From an uncultured Pelagibacteraceae bacterium (lineage in GTDB: Bacteria; Pseudomonadota; Alphaproteobacteria; Pelagibacterales; Pelagibacteraceae): a DNA stretch of 64,000 bases. Positions within the stretch are counted from its first letter, which is position 1. The number at the start of each line of letters is the position of its first letter. The translations under genes and the position numbers were made by a program. Of the stretch, positions 8,219-17,152 are shown one piece after another. The notes beneath the pieces are model-generated. The model was given only the letters and a program-made list of their open reading frames with translations, was not told the origin of the DNA and made no database searches. The stretch spans positions 1 through 64,000 of the forward strand of contig CABXWY010000002.1 in the NCBI GenBank assembly GCA_902515985.1. Reading direction: 5' to 3'.

Positions 8219-9211
8219 ATGAATACACAAAACATACCAAAAAAAATTCTTTATTGGTACGATAATAATAAAAGATCTTTACCATGGAGAAAGAAAAATA
8301 CAAAAAAAAATCATGAATATTTTACATTAGTAAGTGAATTTATGTTGCAGCAGACACAGGTAAAAACTGTTATTCCATATTTCAAAAGATTTATAAATAA
8401 ATTTCCTAATTTGAGAGCATTGGCTAGAACAAATGAACATAAAGTTTTGAAGTCCTGGGAAGGACTTGGTTATTATTCAAGAGCAATAAACTTAAAAAAA
8501 ACAGCAGCTATTTTGCTAAAAGATTTTGATGGACGTTTACCAAATGACATTGAAAAGCTTAAGACTCTTCCAGGTATAGGTGAATATACATCAAGGTCAA
8601 TTCTAGCTATTGCTCACAATCAACCCTACATACCAATGGACGGTAATGTTGAGAGAATATTAAAAAGAGTTTTTTTACTTAAAACTAAAAAACAAATTTC
8701 AAAAGAAAAATTAATTGAAAAAAAATCTTTTTTTTCCAGTACTCAAAGGTCAAGTGATTATGCTCAAGCTATAATGGAAATAGGAGCATTAATATGCAAA
8801 CCTTCATCACCAATATGTTCTTCCTGTCCATTAATTAATAATTGTAAAGCTTATAAAAAAAAGGATTTTTTAATTAGGACTAGAAATAAGTTAAACAAAA
8901 TTAAATATTTTGAAGCAAAGGTTTATAAGCATAAAAACAAGTATTTATTAGTAAGAAACAAAAAATTTAATTTTTTAAAAAATTTGGTCATTTTTCCAAT
9001 GGATGAAATAGAAAAAAAAAAATTTAAATTATCATTTGCTAAAAAAATAAATATAAAGTTATCGAATATGAATATGAAAATTATTATTAATGAGGAAAAG
9101 AAAAAAAGAATTTTAAAGGATAGTTTTCTTTTGGATAAGTCCAACATTAATAAGTTTATTCTTCCTTCATTTACAAAGAAAATACTTTACTCTTTACCAA
9201 ATTCGCAATGA
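8219..9211 (+). CDS. mutY: A/G-specific adenine DNA glycosylase
   Basis: An HhH-GPD base-excision glycosylase of 330 residues that removes adenine opposite 8-oxoguanine. Seen in order: LVSEFMLQQTQV (catalytic Glu), SWEGLGYYSRA, the helix-hairpin-helix LPGIGEYTSRS, MDGNVERIL (catalytic Asp) and a complete 4Fe-4S loop C-x6-C-x2-C-x5-C (CKPSSPICSSCPLINNC). The C-terminal NUDIX-like recognition domain is present but short and lysine-rich. The track starts at 8174, inside the divergent gene. MNTQNIPKKILYWYDNNKR at 8219 matches the usual MutY N-terminus and is chosen. It overlaps the next gene by 4 nt. Confidence 0.93.
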   Translation: MNTQNIPKKILYWYDNNKRSLPWRKKNTKKNHEYFTLVSEFMLQQTQVKTVIPYFKRFINKFPNLRALARTNEHKVLKSWEGLGYYSRAINLKKTAAILLKDFDGRLPNDIEKLKTLPGIGEYTSRSILAIAHNQPYIPMDGNVERILKRVFLLKTKKQISKEKLIEKKSFFSSTQRSSDYAQAIMEIGALICKPSSPICSSCPLINNCKAYKKKDFLIRTRNKLNKIKYFEAKVYKHKNKYLLVRNKKFNFLKNLVIFPMDEIEKKKFKLSFAKKINIKLSNMNMKIIINEEKKKRILKDSFLLDKSNINKFILPSFTKKILYSLPNSQ

Positions 9212-10341
9212 AAAAAATTGCCATAATAGGAGCGGGAATTTCAGGTTTATATTTAGCAAATCTTTTGGAAAGAAATAAAACTTTTAAATACCAAATATTT
9301 GAAAAAAAAAACTCAATTGATCTTACTGATGGTTATGGAATACAACTTTCTGTAAATAGTATTAAACTTCTTCATAAAGTTGGTTTTAATAAACTCAATA
9401 CTAGTAACTTATATTTTCCAAAAAAAGTAAACTTTTTTAATGCAAGAGATTTAAAAAAAATATGTGATATTGATTTATCTAAATTTAACGATCAAAATAA
9501 TTTTTACACGACTCTCAAAAGATCAAATTTAATTGAGTTTCTATTAAGTGGGATTCCAAAAGACAAATTATTATTTAATTGTGATCTTGTTGATATTCAA
9601 AACAAAAATAGAATATCATTATGTTTTAGAAATAATGAAATTAAGGAGTTTGACTATTTGGTTGCTTCAGATGGTATCTACTCAAAAACAAAACAAATAT
9701 TATTTAAAAAAGAGGGTTTACCAAAATATTTTAATGCAATTGCTTTAAGGGGAAATATCCGAAATTTTGAAAATTTTGATATTTCATTATATCTAGGACC
9801 AAACTTTCACTTTGTAATTTATCCGATTAATCAAAACAAAGAATTTAATTTTATTTCGATTATTAGAAAAGAACTAAATCAAGAGGAAGTATTAAATAAA
9901 AACTTATTTAATGATGATATATTTATAGCAAATTTATTAAACCAGATTTCTTCAAAATCAGACTTAAATTTAGTTAACCAAGTAGAAAAAATTAGATGCT
10001 TCCCAATTTTTGTAAGCAAAAAATTTCAAATACCTCCCTCAAATAATATTTTTTTAACTGGAGACGCGTTTTATTCATTTCCACCCTCATTTGCTCAAGG
10101 CGCATCTCAATCAATAGAAGGTGCTAATGATCTTTTTAATGATTTAGATAATAATTCTTCGAATTATTATAAAAAAAGGATATTGAGAACCAAGCAAATA
10201 AACTTCAGATCTAAACTTAATCATTTTGCTTTTCATCTTTCAAATCCATTTAATGTTTTCTTCAGAAATATTTTTTTAAAAAATCTTTGTAAGAATAAAA
10301 ATTTTTTAGAAAATTATTTAGGAAAAATTTATAACAATTAG
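9208..10341 (+). CDS. FAD-dependent aromatic-ring monooxygenase (UbiH/PHBH-like)
   Basis: A 377-residue group A flavoprotein monooxygenase. It has the Rossmann GxGxxG at the start (IAIIGAGISGLYLANLLE), the DG motif (VASDGIYSKTK, about 150) and the GD motif near 285 (LTGDAFYSFPPSFAQGASQSIEGA), which binds FAD ribityl. This is the fold of UbiH/UbiF/Coq6 and of p-hydroxybenzoate or salicylate hydroxylases. The substrate cannot be read from the sequence; ubiquinone hydroxylation is one possibility but is not proven. It is coupled to mutY by an ATGA overlap. Its TAG stop interlocks with the stop codon of ccrM on the other strand. Confidence 0.8.
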   Translation: MKKIAIIGAGISGLYLANLLERNKTFKYQIFEKKNSIDLTDGYGIQLSVNSIKLLHKVGFNKLNTSNLYFPKKVNFFNARDLKKICDIDLSKFNDQNNFYTTLKRSNLIEFLLSGIPKDKLLFNCDLVDIQNKNRISLCFRNNEIKEFDYLVASDGIYSKTKQILFKKEGLPKYFNAIALRGNIRNFENFDISLYLGPNFHFVIYPINQNKEFNFISIIRKELNQEEVLNKNLFNDDIFIANLLNQISSKSDLNLVNQVEKIRCFPIFVSKKFQIPPSNNIFLTGDAFYSFPPSFAQGASQSIEGANDLFNDLDNNSSNYYKKRILRTKQINFRSKLNHFAFHLSNPFNVFFRNIFLKNLCKNKNFLENYLGKIYNN

Positions 10342-11411
10342 TTTCTTGGTCTTAAACGTTGTCTCAGATCATCGATTGGTTTTAAACTATTTCCTGATTG
10401 ATAATGCCAATAAGTCCAACCATTACAACTTTCGGAGCCTAATATTTGTGCTGCCACTTTGTGAATTGATCCCTCATTTTGTTTATACTTGATACTCCCA
10501 TCTACCCTTACTTTTGCATAAATTTCTTTCTTACTATCATAGATTTCTATTCCAGGTTTAATTATACCCAACTCAATTAATGAGCTAAAAGGAATTCTAG
10601 GTTTAGATTTATTATTTTGAACTGTATCTAAATATTCATCTTGAATTGTATTCGTATTTCTTAATCTTGTATTAGCAACTTGATAATAAATTTTTTCTTT
10701 CTCAATGCCAAAATAATATCTTCCTAGTTTCTTTGAAACTACAGCAGTTGTTCCTGATCCTAAAAAAGGATCTAGTATAAAGTCATTCTTATTTGTGGAA
10801 GCTAATATAACTCTATGAAGCAAAGCTTCTGGTTTCTGGGTTGAGTGAACTTTTATTCCATTATTTTTTAATCTTTCCTTACCATTGCATATTGGTAAAT
10901 TCCAAGTCGATCTCATTTGCAAATCATCATTAAAAGATTTCATTGATTGGTAATTAAAAGTATATTTTGATTTTTTACTTTTTGATGCCCAAATTAATGT
11001 TTCATGAGCATTAGTAAATCTAGTACCCCTGAAGTTTGGCATTGGATTATTTTTATTCCAAATTACATCATTTAAAATCCAAAATCCTAAATCTTGAATA
11101 ATTTTTCCAACCCTAAATATATTATGATAGCTTCCAATCACCCAAATAGATCCATTTTTCTTTAATACTCTTTTGCACTCCTTTAGCCAATCATTTGTAA
11201 ATTTATCGTATGTTTTAAAACTTTCAAATTGGTCCCATTTATCATTTACTGCGTTAACCTTTGATCTATCTGGCCTGATCAAGTTATTTTGCAATTGTAG
11301 ATTATAAGGTGGATCTGCAAAAACTATATCAAATGTCTCGTCTGGAATTTTTTTTAATTCTTTAAGACTATCGCTATTAATAATTTTATTATATAAATTT
11401 TTAGTAATCAT
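10338..11411 (-). CDS. ccrM: CcrM-type adenine-N6 DNA methyltransferase (GANTC)
   Basis: A beta-class DNA methyltransferase. Catalytic motif IV DPPYNLQL lies near the N-terminus and the SAM motif FLDPFLGSGTTAVVSKKLGR comes later. The C-terminal extension (PRIPFSSLIELGIIKPG ... GSESCNGWTYWHYQ ... PIDDLRQRLRPRN) is characteristic of CcrM, which methylates GANTC and times alphaproteobacterial cell-cycle transcription. No restriction partner is adjacent. The track starts at 11453, but the first 14 residues (MTQNPCWSLIILLK) look like translated leader. The Met at 11411 (MITKNLYNKIINSDSL) fits the family. The leader contains three GANTC sites (see separate entry). Confidence 0.93.
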   Translation of the reverse strand: MITKNLYNKIINSDSLKELKKIPDETFDIVFADPPYNLQLQNNLIRPDRSKVNAVNDKWDQFESFKTYDKFTNDWLKECKRVLKKNGSIWVIGSYHNIFRVGKIIQDLGFWILNDVIWNKNNPMPNFRGTRFTNAHETLIWASKSKKSKYTFNYQSMKSFNDDLQMRSTWNLPICNGKERLKNNGIKVHSTQKPEALLHRVILASTNKNDFILDPFLGSGTTAVVSKKLGRYYFGIEKEKIYYQVANTRLRNTNTIQDEYLDTVQNNKSKPRIPFSSLIELGIIKPGIEIYDSKKEIYAKVRVDGSIKYKQNEGSIHKVAAQILGSESCNGWTYWHYQSGNSLKPIDDLRQRLRPRN

Positions 11412-11428
11412 TTTTAATAATATAATTA

Positions 11429-11477
11429 GACTCCAGCAAGGATTCTGCGTCAACTATAGATTGAAAAAAATAGACTC
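11429..11477. promoter_or_regulatory. Cluster of three GANTC sites upstream of ccrM
   Basis: GACTC at 11429-11433, GATTC at 11441-11445 and GACTC at 11473-11477 lie in the 81 bp between the ccrM start and the rnhB stop. GANTC is the CcrM target. In Caulobacter, GANTC sites in the ccrM leader mediate shut-off of its own promoter once fully methylated. Three sites in 49 bp of very AT-rich DNA is far denser than chance, so methylation-dependent autoregulation is inferred. Confidence 0.6.
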
Positions 11478-11492
11478 TACTTGTTGTACTAT

Positions 11493-12065
11493 TTAATTGG
11501 GACTCAACATATTGTGTATAGGACTGAATTTTTTGCGATGATATATAGTGACCCCAAATTTCTTAATTGCTTTTAAATGAAGTTTGGTACCGTATCCAGC
11601 ATTTTTATCCCAAGCATATTTGGTAAATTTTTTTGACAATTTTTTAACAAATCTATCTCTAGTCACTTTAGCAATTATGGATGCGGCAGATATCTGAGGT
11701 ATTTTTTCATCTCCCTTAACTATACATTTAAACTTATAATTTTTAATTTCTGGAATTTTATTTCCATCAATTAAAACGTATGAAGGTTTTTTAATTAATT
11801 TTTTTATTGCTCTTTTCATTGCAAGCAAACTAGCATTTAAAATATTTAATTTTTCAATTTCTTTTAGCGACGCAGATCCAATAGACCAATAAGAATTTTT
11901 TTTTATATATCTTTCTAATATCTCACGGTTTTTTTTTGTTAATTTTTTTGAGTCTTTTATTTTACTTTTATCAATATTTTTTTTTAAAATAACCGCTGCT
12001 GCATATACAGGTCCAATTAAACTCCCTCTACCAACCTCGTCAACACCAGCAACTATTTTTTTCAT
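11493..12065 (-). CDS. rnhB: Ribonuclease HII
   Basis: A 190-residue RNase HII that removes ribonucleotides from DNA and RNA primers. The active-site block GVDEVGRGSLIGPVYAAAV carries the DE pair and the GRG loop that senses the RNA-DNA junction. Further Asp residues occur in YVLIDGNKIP and ISAASIIAKVTRDR. Length is typical. Its start abuts the stop of the uracil-DNA glycosylase gene (1-nt overlap), so the two repair genes form one unit with ccrM 81 bp downstream. Confidence 0.95.
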   Translation of the reverse strand: MKKIVAGVDEVGRGSLIGPVYAAAVILKKNIDKSKIKDSKKLTKKNREILERYIKKNSYWSIGSASLKEIEKLNILNASLLAMKRAIKKLIKKPSYVLIDGNKIPEIKNYKFKCIVKGDEKIPQISAASIIAKVTRDRFVKKLSKKFTKYAWDKNAGYGTKLHLKAIKKFGVTIYHRKKFSPIHNMLSPN

Positions 12066-12754
12066 TAAAATTTAATTTTTAATTCGTCAATTTTTTTTCT
12101 TATTATCTTTAAATCTTCCCAAGAAAATTTTTTCTGATCAGGTTGTCTTAATAAATAAGCTGGGTGAAAAGTAAGAAAAGTAAGAAATGTTTTTTTATTA
12201 ATAATTACTTCTTTCCATTTCCCTCTTTCCTTGGATATCTTTAATCTTTGGCCTAGTAAAGCTTCCATAGCCGTACTACCCATTAAGATTAATATTTTTG
12301 GGCTTATAATTGAAATATGTTCACTTAAAAATACTGAATATCTTTTGATTTCTGAAGACTCAGGTCTTCTATTGTTTGGCGTTTTATAATTAATAACATT
12401 AGTTATATATACGTTTTCTCTTTTGATGTTAATCGCGTTTAACATCTTATTAAGAAGCATTCCAGCATCTCCAACAAAAGGTTTACCATGTGTATCTTCC
12501 ATTTCTCCAGGTCCTTCGCCAACTATCATTAATGAACTTTTGTAGGTTCCATCGCTAAAGACCATATTTTTTGAAAATTTTTTGAGTTCACAATCTTCGA
12601 TTGATTTTATTTTATCTTTTAATTGAGTTAACTGTTTAAAAGTTTCATTACTGTCATGTTTTTTGTTAAAGCGGTTAATAGGCGCATTATTAAAAATATA
12701 TTCAGATTCTATTGATTTTATAAACTCTTGATTTAAGATTTCCTTATTAACCAT
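12065..12754 (-). CDS. Uracil-DNA glycosylase, family 4-like, Fe-S ligands mostly lost
   Basis: A 229-residue UDG-superfamily protein. Motif A is GEGPGEMEDTHGKPFVGDAG (about 79-98) and motif B is TFHPAYLLRQP (about 195). TNVINYKTPNNRRP aligns with the family's TNVVKCRPPGNR. Family 4 enzymes normally hold a 4Fe-4S cluster with four cysteines. Here only one candidate remains (Cys54, in IEDCELKKF). The expected partner three residues earlier is Ile, and the later two positions are Tyr123 and Tyr139. It should still excise uracil, but probably without a cluster. It is divergent from the TPR gene with only 6 bp between the starts. Confidence 0.85.
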   Translation of the reverse strand: MVNKEILNQEFIKSIESEYIFNNAPINRFNKKHDSNETFKQLTQLKDKIKSIEDCELKKFSKNMVFSDGTYKSSLMIVGEGPGEMEDTHGKPFVGDAGMLLNKMLNAINIKRENVYITNVINYKTPNNRRPESSEIKRYSVFLSEHISIISPKILILMGSTAMEALLGQRLKISKERGKWKEVIINKKTFLTFLTFHPAYLLRQPDQKKFSWEDLKIIRKKIDELKIKF

Positions 12755-12760
12755 TTATAA

Positions 12761-14467
12761 ATGATAACAAATTATTTAAAATTAATCTTTATAATATTTA
12801 TTTTTTTTTTCCCCATTGAGGCGAAAACAAAAAATACTTATTCCAAAGATTTTAATTCTAAACAATTATCAAATTATTTTTCAGGAATTATATCTCATAA
12901 TAATCAAAAAAATGAGCAAGCTTTAAAATATTTAAAATCTTCAAAACATTTACTAAACGAACATGAAGAATATTTTAGAAAATTTATTTATTCGTTGGTT
13001 TTAAATCAAAGTATAGATAGAGCCTTTCAAGAAATAAAGTTCTTAAAGAATAAAAATCAATCAGAGTTTTTTGAAGCTCAATTACTTTTATTAATTGATA
13101 GTATTAATAAAAAAAAATTTGATAAAGCTAAATTATATTTAAAAAAACTTTCAGAATTTACAGAAGAAGGTACCTTTGAAAAAGTTATTTATGAAACACT
13201 TCGAGATTATACCTATACGTTTGAAAACAAAAAAATTAGCACTTTTAAATCAAACTTTGGAAATTTAGTTGCTATAAACAATGCTTTTCAAAGTTGTTAT
13301 TTAAACGATCCTAAAACATTAGACTATTTTAACAGATTAAAAAATTCCGAAGCAGCTGATTATTCAAGGTATTTATTTTTTTATGTTAATTATCTTGTTC
13401 ATGAGAAAAGGTTAGATTTAGTAAAAAAAATATCATCAGAAATTAATGGATTATCAAGTAACTTGATTATATTACAAACAAAAGCATGGATTGAAAAAAG
13501 TAATTTCAAAGAAATTGAAAAAATTTTCTCTTGTAAAAATGAGAATGATCTTTTAGCCGAATTTTTTTATTTAGTTTCTAACTTGTATTCATCCCAGGAG
13601 GAATTTGAGCAATCAAATTTTTATTTAAATATTTCATATTTCTTAAATAAAAAATTTAAAATCAACTTATCTTTAATGGCCGATAATTATTTTTTAAATG
13701 AAAACTATGAACAGAGTCTTAAAGTTTTGGAAACATTTAATTTAAAAGATGACCTCTATTATTGGTTTAAGATTAAGCAAACAGGAAAAATAATTACTGA
13801 ACAAAGAAACAAAGAGGAATCTTTAAAATTTATTGAATCGAATTTCAAAAAAATTAAAAATCCTTCAAATAAAATTTTATTCGATTTGGCAGCTATATAT
13901 AAAAATTCAAAAAAGTATGAGAAATCAATTGAATTATATACATCAATAATGAGCACGACTGATAAAAGTTCCCTCAATTATGCCGACTTACTTTATAGAA
14001 GAGGTGGAAGTTATGAAAGAATTAATGAATATAAAAAATCGGATAATGATTTGTTATTAGCTTTAGATTTAATTCCAAATAACTCCTATGTTTTAAATTA
14101 TTTAGCTTACTCTTGGCTTGAGCGGGATAAAAATATTAATAAAGCAATTTCAATGTTGGAGAAAGCTTATAAAGAAAACGACAATGATCCTTATATAATT
14201 GATTCTGTTGGTTGGGGTTATTATCTAGTAGGTAGATATACAGACGCAGAAAAATATATGCGAAGAGCCATAGAGCTTATGCCTTACGACCCAATTGTAA
14301 ATGATCATTACGGTGACATTTTATGGAAAATGAGTAGAAAAATTCAAGCACGCTACTTTTGGAAAAGTGTTTTAAAAATGAATGATACAGAAAAAGAAAT
14401 GGTAGATTCAATTAAAGAAAAACTAATTAAAGGACTACCAAAAAAAAAGAATAATGAGAGTTTATAG
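12761..14467 (+). CDS. Exported TPR-repeat protein
   Basis: A 568-residue protein with an N-terminal signal peptide (LKLIFIIFIFFFPIEA) and alternating helix pairs throughout. Clear TPR-like units appear in the C-terminal half, e.g. YADLLYRRGGSYERINEYKKSD, SYVLNYLAYSWLERD and GWGYYLVGRYTDAEKYMRRA. The pattern matches alphaproteobacterial periplasmic or lipoprotein-type TPR proteins often found beside ispE; no lipobox cysteine is visible. Its function is a scaffold or envelope role at best guess. It overlaps ispE by 14 nt. The start is only 6 bp from the divergent UDG start, so its promoter must lie inside the UDG coding sequence. Confidence 0.75.
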   Translation: MITNYLKLIFIIFIFFFPIEAKTKNTYSKDFNSKQLSNYFSGIISHNNQKNEQALKYLKSSKHLLNEHEEYFRKFIYSLVLNQSIDRAFQEIKFLKNKNQSEFFEAQLLLLIDSINKKKFDKAKLYLKKLSEFTEEGTFEKVIYETLRDYTYTFENKKISTFKSNFGNLVAINNAFQSCYLNDPKTLDYFNRLKNSEAADYSRYLFFYVNYLVHEKRLDLVKKISSEINGLSSNLIILQTKAWIEKSNFKEIEKIFSCKNENDLLAEFFYLVSNLYSSQEEFEQSNFYLNISYFLNKKFKINLSLMADNYFLNENYEQSLKVLETFNLKDDLYYWFKIKQTGKIITEQRNKEESLKFIESNFKKIKNPSNKILFDLAAIYKNSKKYEKSIELYTSIMSTTDKSSLNYADLLYRRGGSYERINEYKKSDNDLLLALDLIPNNSYVLNYLAYSWLERDKNINKAISMLEKAYKENDNDPYIIDSVGWGYYLVGRYTDAEKYMRRAIELMPYDPIVNDHYGDILWKMSRKIQARYFWKSVLKMNDTEKEMVDSIKEKLIKGLPKKKNNESL

Positions 14468-15296
14468 GATTAGTTCTCAAGCAAAGATAAATCTTAATTT
14501 AAATGTTATCAAAAAATCTCAATCGAAAGGGATACATTTAATTGAGACCTTAGTATGTTTTATAAAGCTATCAGACAAAATTTTTATTAATAAAATAAAT
14601 TCAAATTCTCATAAAATTTTATTTACTGGAAAATATTCACAAGGCATTTCGAAAAAAAATACAATTAAAAAACTTTTAAATTTATTAGATAAAGAGAAAA
14701 AGCTTAAAAATAATAAATATAGAATTATAATTAAAAAGGAAATACCCCAACAATCTGGAATGGGTGGAGGGTCGATGAATGCTGCAAGCTTGTTAAGTTT
14801 TTTTTATAAAAAAAATCTTTTGAAACTGGGGGATATTAAAAAATTTGCTATAAAAACTGGGTCAGACGTAATTCTAGGATTAAACAACATTCCTAAAATC
14901 CAATATACTAATGGATCCATTAGGGAGCTAGATGGAGTTAAAAAATTTAATGTTTTGATCGTAAAACCACCTTTTGGATGTTCTACCAAAAAAATATATT
15001 TAAATAATGAGACTTTTTCTAGGAGTGAATTCAAAAATACAAAAGGAAATATTCTTAAAAATGTGATTCTTTATGGCAAGAATGATCTAGAAAAAAGTGC
15101 TTTTAAATTGTACCCAGCACTAGAAAAAATTAAGGAATTACTTCTTAAAAATAAACAAGCTAAGTTTGTAAGAATGACAGGTTCTGGATCTGCGATAATT
15201 ATGTATTTTAATTCCAATAAATATGCAAAAAATGCATTGAAAATTTACAAAAGAAAACTTAATAATTGTTTGTGTATTTTAACAAAAATTATATAA
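14454..15296 (+). CDS. ispE: 4-diphosphocytidyl-2-C-methyl-D-erythritol kinase
   Basis: A 280-residue GHMP kinase of the non-mevalonate isoprenoid pathway. The N-terminal AKINLNLNV strand, the ATP loop PQQSGMGGGSMNAASLL (about 100) and the C-terminal MTGSGSAIIMYF motif are all present. The canonical H of the GYH substrate motif appears as GIHLIETLVCF. It supplies precursors for quinones and for the carotenoids encoded at the left end of the window. It overlaps the TPR gene by 14 nt and is followed by tRNA-Gln. Confidence 0.93.
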   Translation: MRVYRISSQAKINLNLNVIKKSQSKGIHLIETLVCFIKLSDKIFINKINSNSHKILFTGKYSQGISKKNTIKKLLNLLDKEKKLKNNKYRIIIKKEIPQQSGMGGGSMNAASLLSFFYKKNLLKLGDIKKFAIKTGSDVILGLNNIPKIQYTNGSIRELDGVKKFNVLIVKPPFGCSTKKIYLNNETFSRSEFKNTKGNILKNVILYGKNDLEKSAFKLYPALEKIKELLLKNKQAKFVRMTGSGSAIIMYFNSNKYAKNALKIYKRKLNNCLCILTKII

Positions 15297-15308
15297 AAAA
15301 TTGCATTA

Positions 15309-15314
15309 TATAAT
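15309..15314 (+). promoter_or_regulatory. Probable -10 element of tRNA-Gln
   Basis: A perfect TATAAT lies 12 nt before the mature 5' end of tRNA-Gln, in the gap after ispE. No convincing -35 hexamer is seen at the right distance, so this is a partial promoter call. Confidence 0.45.
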
Positions 15315-15326
15315 AAATAAATTTTT

Positions 15327-15400
15327 TGGGGCGTAGCCAAGCGGTAAGGCAGCGGTTTTTGGTACCGCCATCCTAGGTTCGAATCCTAGCGCCCCAGCCA
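15327..15400 (+). tRNA. tRNA-Gln(UUG), CCA encoded
   Basis: The cloverleaf folds by eye. Acceptor TGGGGCG pairs with CGCCCCA. The D stem is GCC/GGC. The anticodon stem is GCGGT/ACCGC with loop TTTTGGT, giving anticodon TTG. The T arm is CTAGG-TTCGAAT-CCTAG. Discriminator G is followed by an encoded CCA. The tRNA 3' end lies only 3 nt before the start codon of the CCA-adding enzyme gene. Confidence 0.95.
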
Positions 15401-15403
15401 AAT

Positions 15404-16678
15404 ATGTTGAATATTTTAAATAAAATTTTCTCGTCTACAAAAAACTTGAATGTTATTAATCATAAATTTCTTAAATTAAGAAAAGAAACAAGTGTAGAAA
15501 AAATTTTTAGCGCCATTGAAAGTTTTTCAGAAGAAGCTGAGATAAGGTATGTTGGAGGTTGTGTTAGGAAAATTATAAAAGATGAAAAAGTAGATGATAT
15601 TGATTTAGCCACTAATATTGAACCATCGAAAGTTAAACAAGCTCTTGAAAATAAAAAAATAAATTATTTTGAAACTGGTATTAAACACGGAACAATTACC
15701 GCAGTTATAGATAATAATAAGTTTGAAATAACATCGTTAAGAAGTGACATTAAAACTGATGGAAGGCATGCAGAAATAGAATTTACAAATGATTGGGTAA
15801 AAGATGCAGAAAGACGAGACTTTACAATTAACTCTATATACGCCGACATCAATGGAAATTTATTTGATCCTTTTGATGGAAAAAAAGATTTAGAAAACGG
15901 AATTTTAAAGTTTGTTGGAGATCCAGAACAAAGAATAAAAGAAGATTATCTGAGAATATTGAGATATTTAAGGTTTTTTACGATTTATAGTAAAAAAGAT
16001 CACCAAGCAGATATTAAAAAAATAATTAAAAAAAATATTGTAGGTATAAAAAAATTATCTTCAGAAAGGTTATTAGACGAATTAAAAAAAATCTTTAAAT
16101 CAAATTGTTTCATAAAGCTATGTGATAATGAATATTCCTATCATATTACAAGTGTGATATTCCCAGAGTTTAAACAAATTAATTACTTTAAAAAGTTCAA
16201 CGATTATAAAAAAATAAACTTAAATAATTTAGAATTTCCTTTTTTTTTAGCAATGTTAATTCTAGATAATACCGATAATTCTGATTATTTTTTTTATAAA
16301 TTTAATATTTCAAAAAAAGATCAAAAAAGAATAAAAGTTTTAAAAGAGTTTTATTTTAGCAAGAAACCACCAATTAAATTAAATTCAAATAATCTTTGGA
16401 AAATACTTTATGTAAGCGGAAAAGAAGGATTGATCGATATATTAAATTATAAAATATATACATCAAAAAAATTTGATAAAAATTTTGTAAACCAATTGAA
16501 TCATTTTAAAGATAAAGAAATACCTAAATTAACAGTGACTGGAGATGATTTAATAAATAATTATGGTATACCACAAGGAGAAGAGGTTGGGAAAAAACTG
16601 AAACAAATTGAGAGTTTTTGGATTAACAATAATTTTAAGATTACTGATAAAGATTTAAAAAAAATAATAAAAAATTAG
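15404..16678 (+). CDS. cca: CCA tRNA nucleotidyltransferase / poly(A) polymerase family
   Basis: A 424-residue class II nucleotidyltransferase. The head has RYVGGCVRK and the catalytic DDIDLATN (about residues 64-71). The later flexible-loop and Arg motifs are [12 protein letters not shown] and [13 protein letters not shown], followed by the helical body. Alphaproteobacterial members act as CCA-adding enzymes, which is the preferred reading; a poly(A) polymerase cannot be excluded on motifs alone. It starts 3 nt after tRNA-Gln, so tRNA 3' processing would leave an almost leaderless mRNA. Its TAG stop interlocks with the greA stop (TTAG). Confidence 0.9.
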   Translation: MLNILNKIFSSTKNLNVINHKFLKLRKETSVEKIFSAIESFSEEAEIRYVGGCVRKIIKDEKVDDIDLATNIEPSKVKQALENKKINYFETGIKHGTITAVIDNNKFEITSLRSDIKTDGRHAEIEFTNDWVKDAERRDFTINSIYADINGNLFDPFDGKKDLENGILKFVGDPEQRIKEDYLRILRYLRFFTIYSKKDHQADIKKIIKKNIVGIKKLSSERLLDELKKIFKSNCFIKLCDNEYSYHITSVIFPEFKQINYFKKFNDYKKINLNNLEFPFFLAMLILDNTDNSDYFFYKFNISKKDQKRIKVLKEFYFSKKPPIKLNSNNLWKILYVSGKEGLIDILNYKIYTSKKFDKNFVNQLNHFKDKEIPKLTVTGDDLINNYGIPQGEEVGKKLKQIESFWINNNFKITDKDLKKIIKN

Positions 16679-17151
16679 ATATATTTTACGTCTTTTATTT
16701 CAAAGTTTTTTACACCCGCAGGCGTATTTATTTCTACAAGGTCTCCTTTGTTTTTTCCTATCAAGCCTTTTCCAATTGGTGATTTAAAATAAATTAGTTT
16801 TTTTTTAAGATCTGCTTCATCTTTTCCTATTATTTTATAATCAATTTTTTCGTCAGTATCTAAATTAATTAAGTAAACTGTTGAGCCAAATATTACTTTG
16901 CCATCATTTGTAAGTTTTGTAACATCAATTACATTTGCACGAGCTATTATATCGTTTATTTCTTGAATTCTTCCTTCATTTAAAGATTGTTGTTCTTTAG
17001 CTGCATGATACTCAGCATTTTCTTTAAGGTCTCCATGAGATCTTGCTTCTGATATTGCTGCAACAATCTCAGGTCTTTTTTTTTCTTTCAAAAAAACTAA
17101 TTCATTTTTTAGTTTTTCAAGACCAGTTATTGTAATTGGTTCTTTTTCCAT
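16675..17151 (-). CDS. greA: Transcript-cleavage factor GreA
   Basis: A 158-residue GreA. The N-terminal antiparallel coiled coil has the acidic tip near residue 43 ([22 protein letters not shown]), which inserts into the RNA polymerase channel. A C-terminal FKBP-like domain ([18 protein letters not shown] ... [14 protein letters not shown]) follows. It rescues backtracked polymerase. Length and motifs are standard. It starts 1 nt after the hemF stop, in a minus-strand unit trmL-hemF-greA. Confidence 0.96.
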   Translation of the reverse strand: MEKEPITITGLEKLKNELVFLKEKKRPEIVAAISEARSHGDLKENAEYHAAKEQQSLNEGRIQEINDIIARANVIDVTKLTNDGKVIFGSTVYLINLDTDEKIDYKIIGKDEADLKKKLIYFKSPIGKGLIGKNKGDLVEINTPAGVKNFEIKDVKYI

Positions 17152-17152
17152 T

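Noticed and set aside
8174-8230. Longer starts for mutY (8174) and the DUF721 gene (8230)
   Set aside because: They overlap each other out of frame and add non-conserved residues; the internal Met codons fit the families.
10338-11411. Restriction-modification system at the adenine methyltransferase
   Set aside because: The C-terminal domain is CcrM-like and the neighbours are repair genes; no endonuclease gene is adjacent.
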